Below are positions 63,613-64,000 of a DNA stretch of 64,000 nucleotides, piece after piece. The first letter of the stretch is position 1. Each line of letters starts with the position of its first letter. The position numbers were made by a program, and so were the translations under genes. Source of the DNA: Psychroflexus tropicus DSM 15496 (GTDB taxonomy: Bacteria > Bacteroidota > Bacteroidia > Flavobacteriales > Flavobacteriaceae); contig NZ_KB905342.1 in assembly GCF_000378765.1 (NCBI RefSeq), positions 310,001 to 374,000 of the forward strand. The letters are read 5' to 3'. Under the pieces are notes generated by a model. It saw nothing but the letters and a program-made list of their open reading frames with translations. It did no database searches and had not been told where the DNA came from.

Positions 63613-64000
63613 GTGAACAAGGAATTAATAGTACGATCTAGTTCCGACGCTGTAGATTTTGCCTTATTAAAAGATGGAAGACTCATAGAGCTCCATAAAG
63701 AAACAGAAGGTTTCGATTTTTCTGTAGGTGATATATTTTTAGCTAAAATCAGAAAAGCTTTGCCAGGTCTCAACGCTGCATTTGTCAATGTAGGCTATGA
63801 GAAAGATGGTTTTTTACATTACCACGACCTGGGACCGAATGTGAAAACCATGTTGAAGTTCGTTAAAAAAGCAACCTCCAATCAACTTAAGAATTTCTCT
63901 CTAAGAGATTTTCCTTTTGAACAGGAAATCGATAAAAATGGATCCATAGCTGATACGCTACATTCCAATCAATCTGTTTTAGTACAAGTAGTAAAAGAAC
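63613..64000 (+). CDS. Ribonuclease E/G family protein, N-terminal part
   Basis: The frame from GTG 63613 stays open to the right edge (129 codons). VNKELIVRSSSDAVDFALLK, then FDFSVGDIFLAKIRKALPGL, NAAFVNVGYEKDGFLHYHDL is the N-terminal RNase H-like plus S1 region of RNase E/G, where the S1 domain binds single-stranded RNA. Length beyond the edge is unknown, so E versus G cannot be separated; RNase G (rng) is the usual form here. Start GTG fits the conserved N-terminus. Preceded by HU and the 29-residue protein. Confidence 0.9.
   Translation, partial: MNKELIVRSSSDAVDFALLKDGRLIELHKETEGFDFSVGDIFLAKIRKALPGLNAAFVNVGYEKDGFLHYHDLGPNVKTMLKFVKKATSNQLKNFSLRDFPFEQEIDKNGSIADTLHSNQSVLVQVVKE

Overview
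The window reads as a chromosomal segment of a member of the Bacteroidota, class Flavobacteriia. The evidence is: low G+C DNA; promoters of the Bacteroidota type (TAnnTTTG at -7) rather than TATAAT; gliding-motility genes gldD and gldE; SusD-era style lipoprotein signal peptides with short SCSSDDD-like tails; a flavobacterial type HU/CCDC81-SPOR protein; DUF4199, DUF6090, DUF2914 and DUF3784 proteins; and a bacterial GlnRS. Genus and species cannot be fixed from the sequence alone. Most of the window is ordinary core genome in short operons with frequent strand changes, and no phage, IS element, plasmid or CRISPR array is visible.

Layout. 1-5 kb: end of a TolC efflux gene, tsaB, an MscS channel, metG, a lipoprotein. 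5-8 kb: LD-carboxypeptidase, YraN, pirin, lipoprotein. 8-12 kb: glnS, TauE-type exporter, Lrp regulator. 11.5-17.2 kb: a complete glycerol module, with a DeoR/GlpR-type regulator facing glpD-glpK-glpF and a predicted outer-membrane barrel. 17.2-20.7 kb: pyruvate carboxylase. 20.8-24.4 kb: small redox and membrane proteins, a decayed DoxX-like gene and tRNA-Ala(GGC). 24.5-29 kb: HupE/UreJ, dCMP deaminase, S41 protease, ATP-dependent DNA ligase. 29-32 kb: CIA30-like protein, 3-methyladenine glycosylase, AraC regulator. 32-35 kb: hemA-hemC-hemD. 35-38.5 kb: a pair of M16 peptidases. 39-40 kb: rplU-rpmA. 40-45.6 kb: thioesterase, HU/SPOR protein, an ECF sigma factor with a membrane-anchored partner, recA. 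46-50.3 kb: a SAM-I type riboswitch controlling metY-osmC-metX-hom. 50.3-55 kb: repeat-rich spacer, trhO, then a degraded accessory stretch with two clear pseudogenes and a DUF6090 gene. 55-58 kb: EEP phosphatase, EamA transporter, MBL hydrolase, remnant of a DUF481 gene. 58.5-64 kb: folE, gldD-gldE, ssb, mutY, and on the other strand HU, a 29-residue basic protein, and the start of ribonuclease E/G.

How the genes work together. The glycerol module imports glycerol (GlpF), phosphorylates it (GlpK) and oxidises it (GlpD), with the local DeoR-type protein as likely repressor; direct repeats of TTTCGTTTT 30 bp apart lie in front of glpD. The met cluster converts aspartate semialdehyde to homoserine (Hom), acetylates it (MetX) and sulfhydrylates it (MetY) under SAM control. 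hemA-C-D cover three early tetrapyrrole steps. The replication/repair set (ssb, mutY, recA, ligase, MPG) is scattered.

I did not find a convincing new multi-gene system. The items most worth a second look are the outer-membrane protein at the end of the glycerol operon, the ribosomal protein L21 with a helix-extension-helix tail, the sigma-partner protein that seems to join an inner-membrane anchor to a barrel-like domain, the M16 pair with one subunit lacking the zinc motif, the 29-residue basic protein before rng, two near-identical 38-bp palindromes 5 kb apart, an eight-copy 7-bp repeat beginning in the hom stop codon, and four decaying genes.
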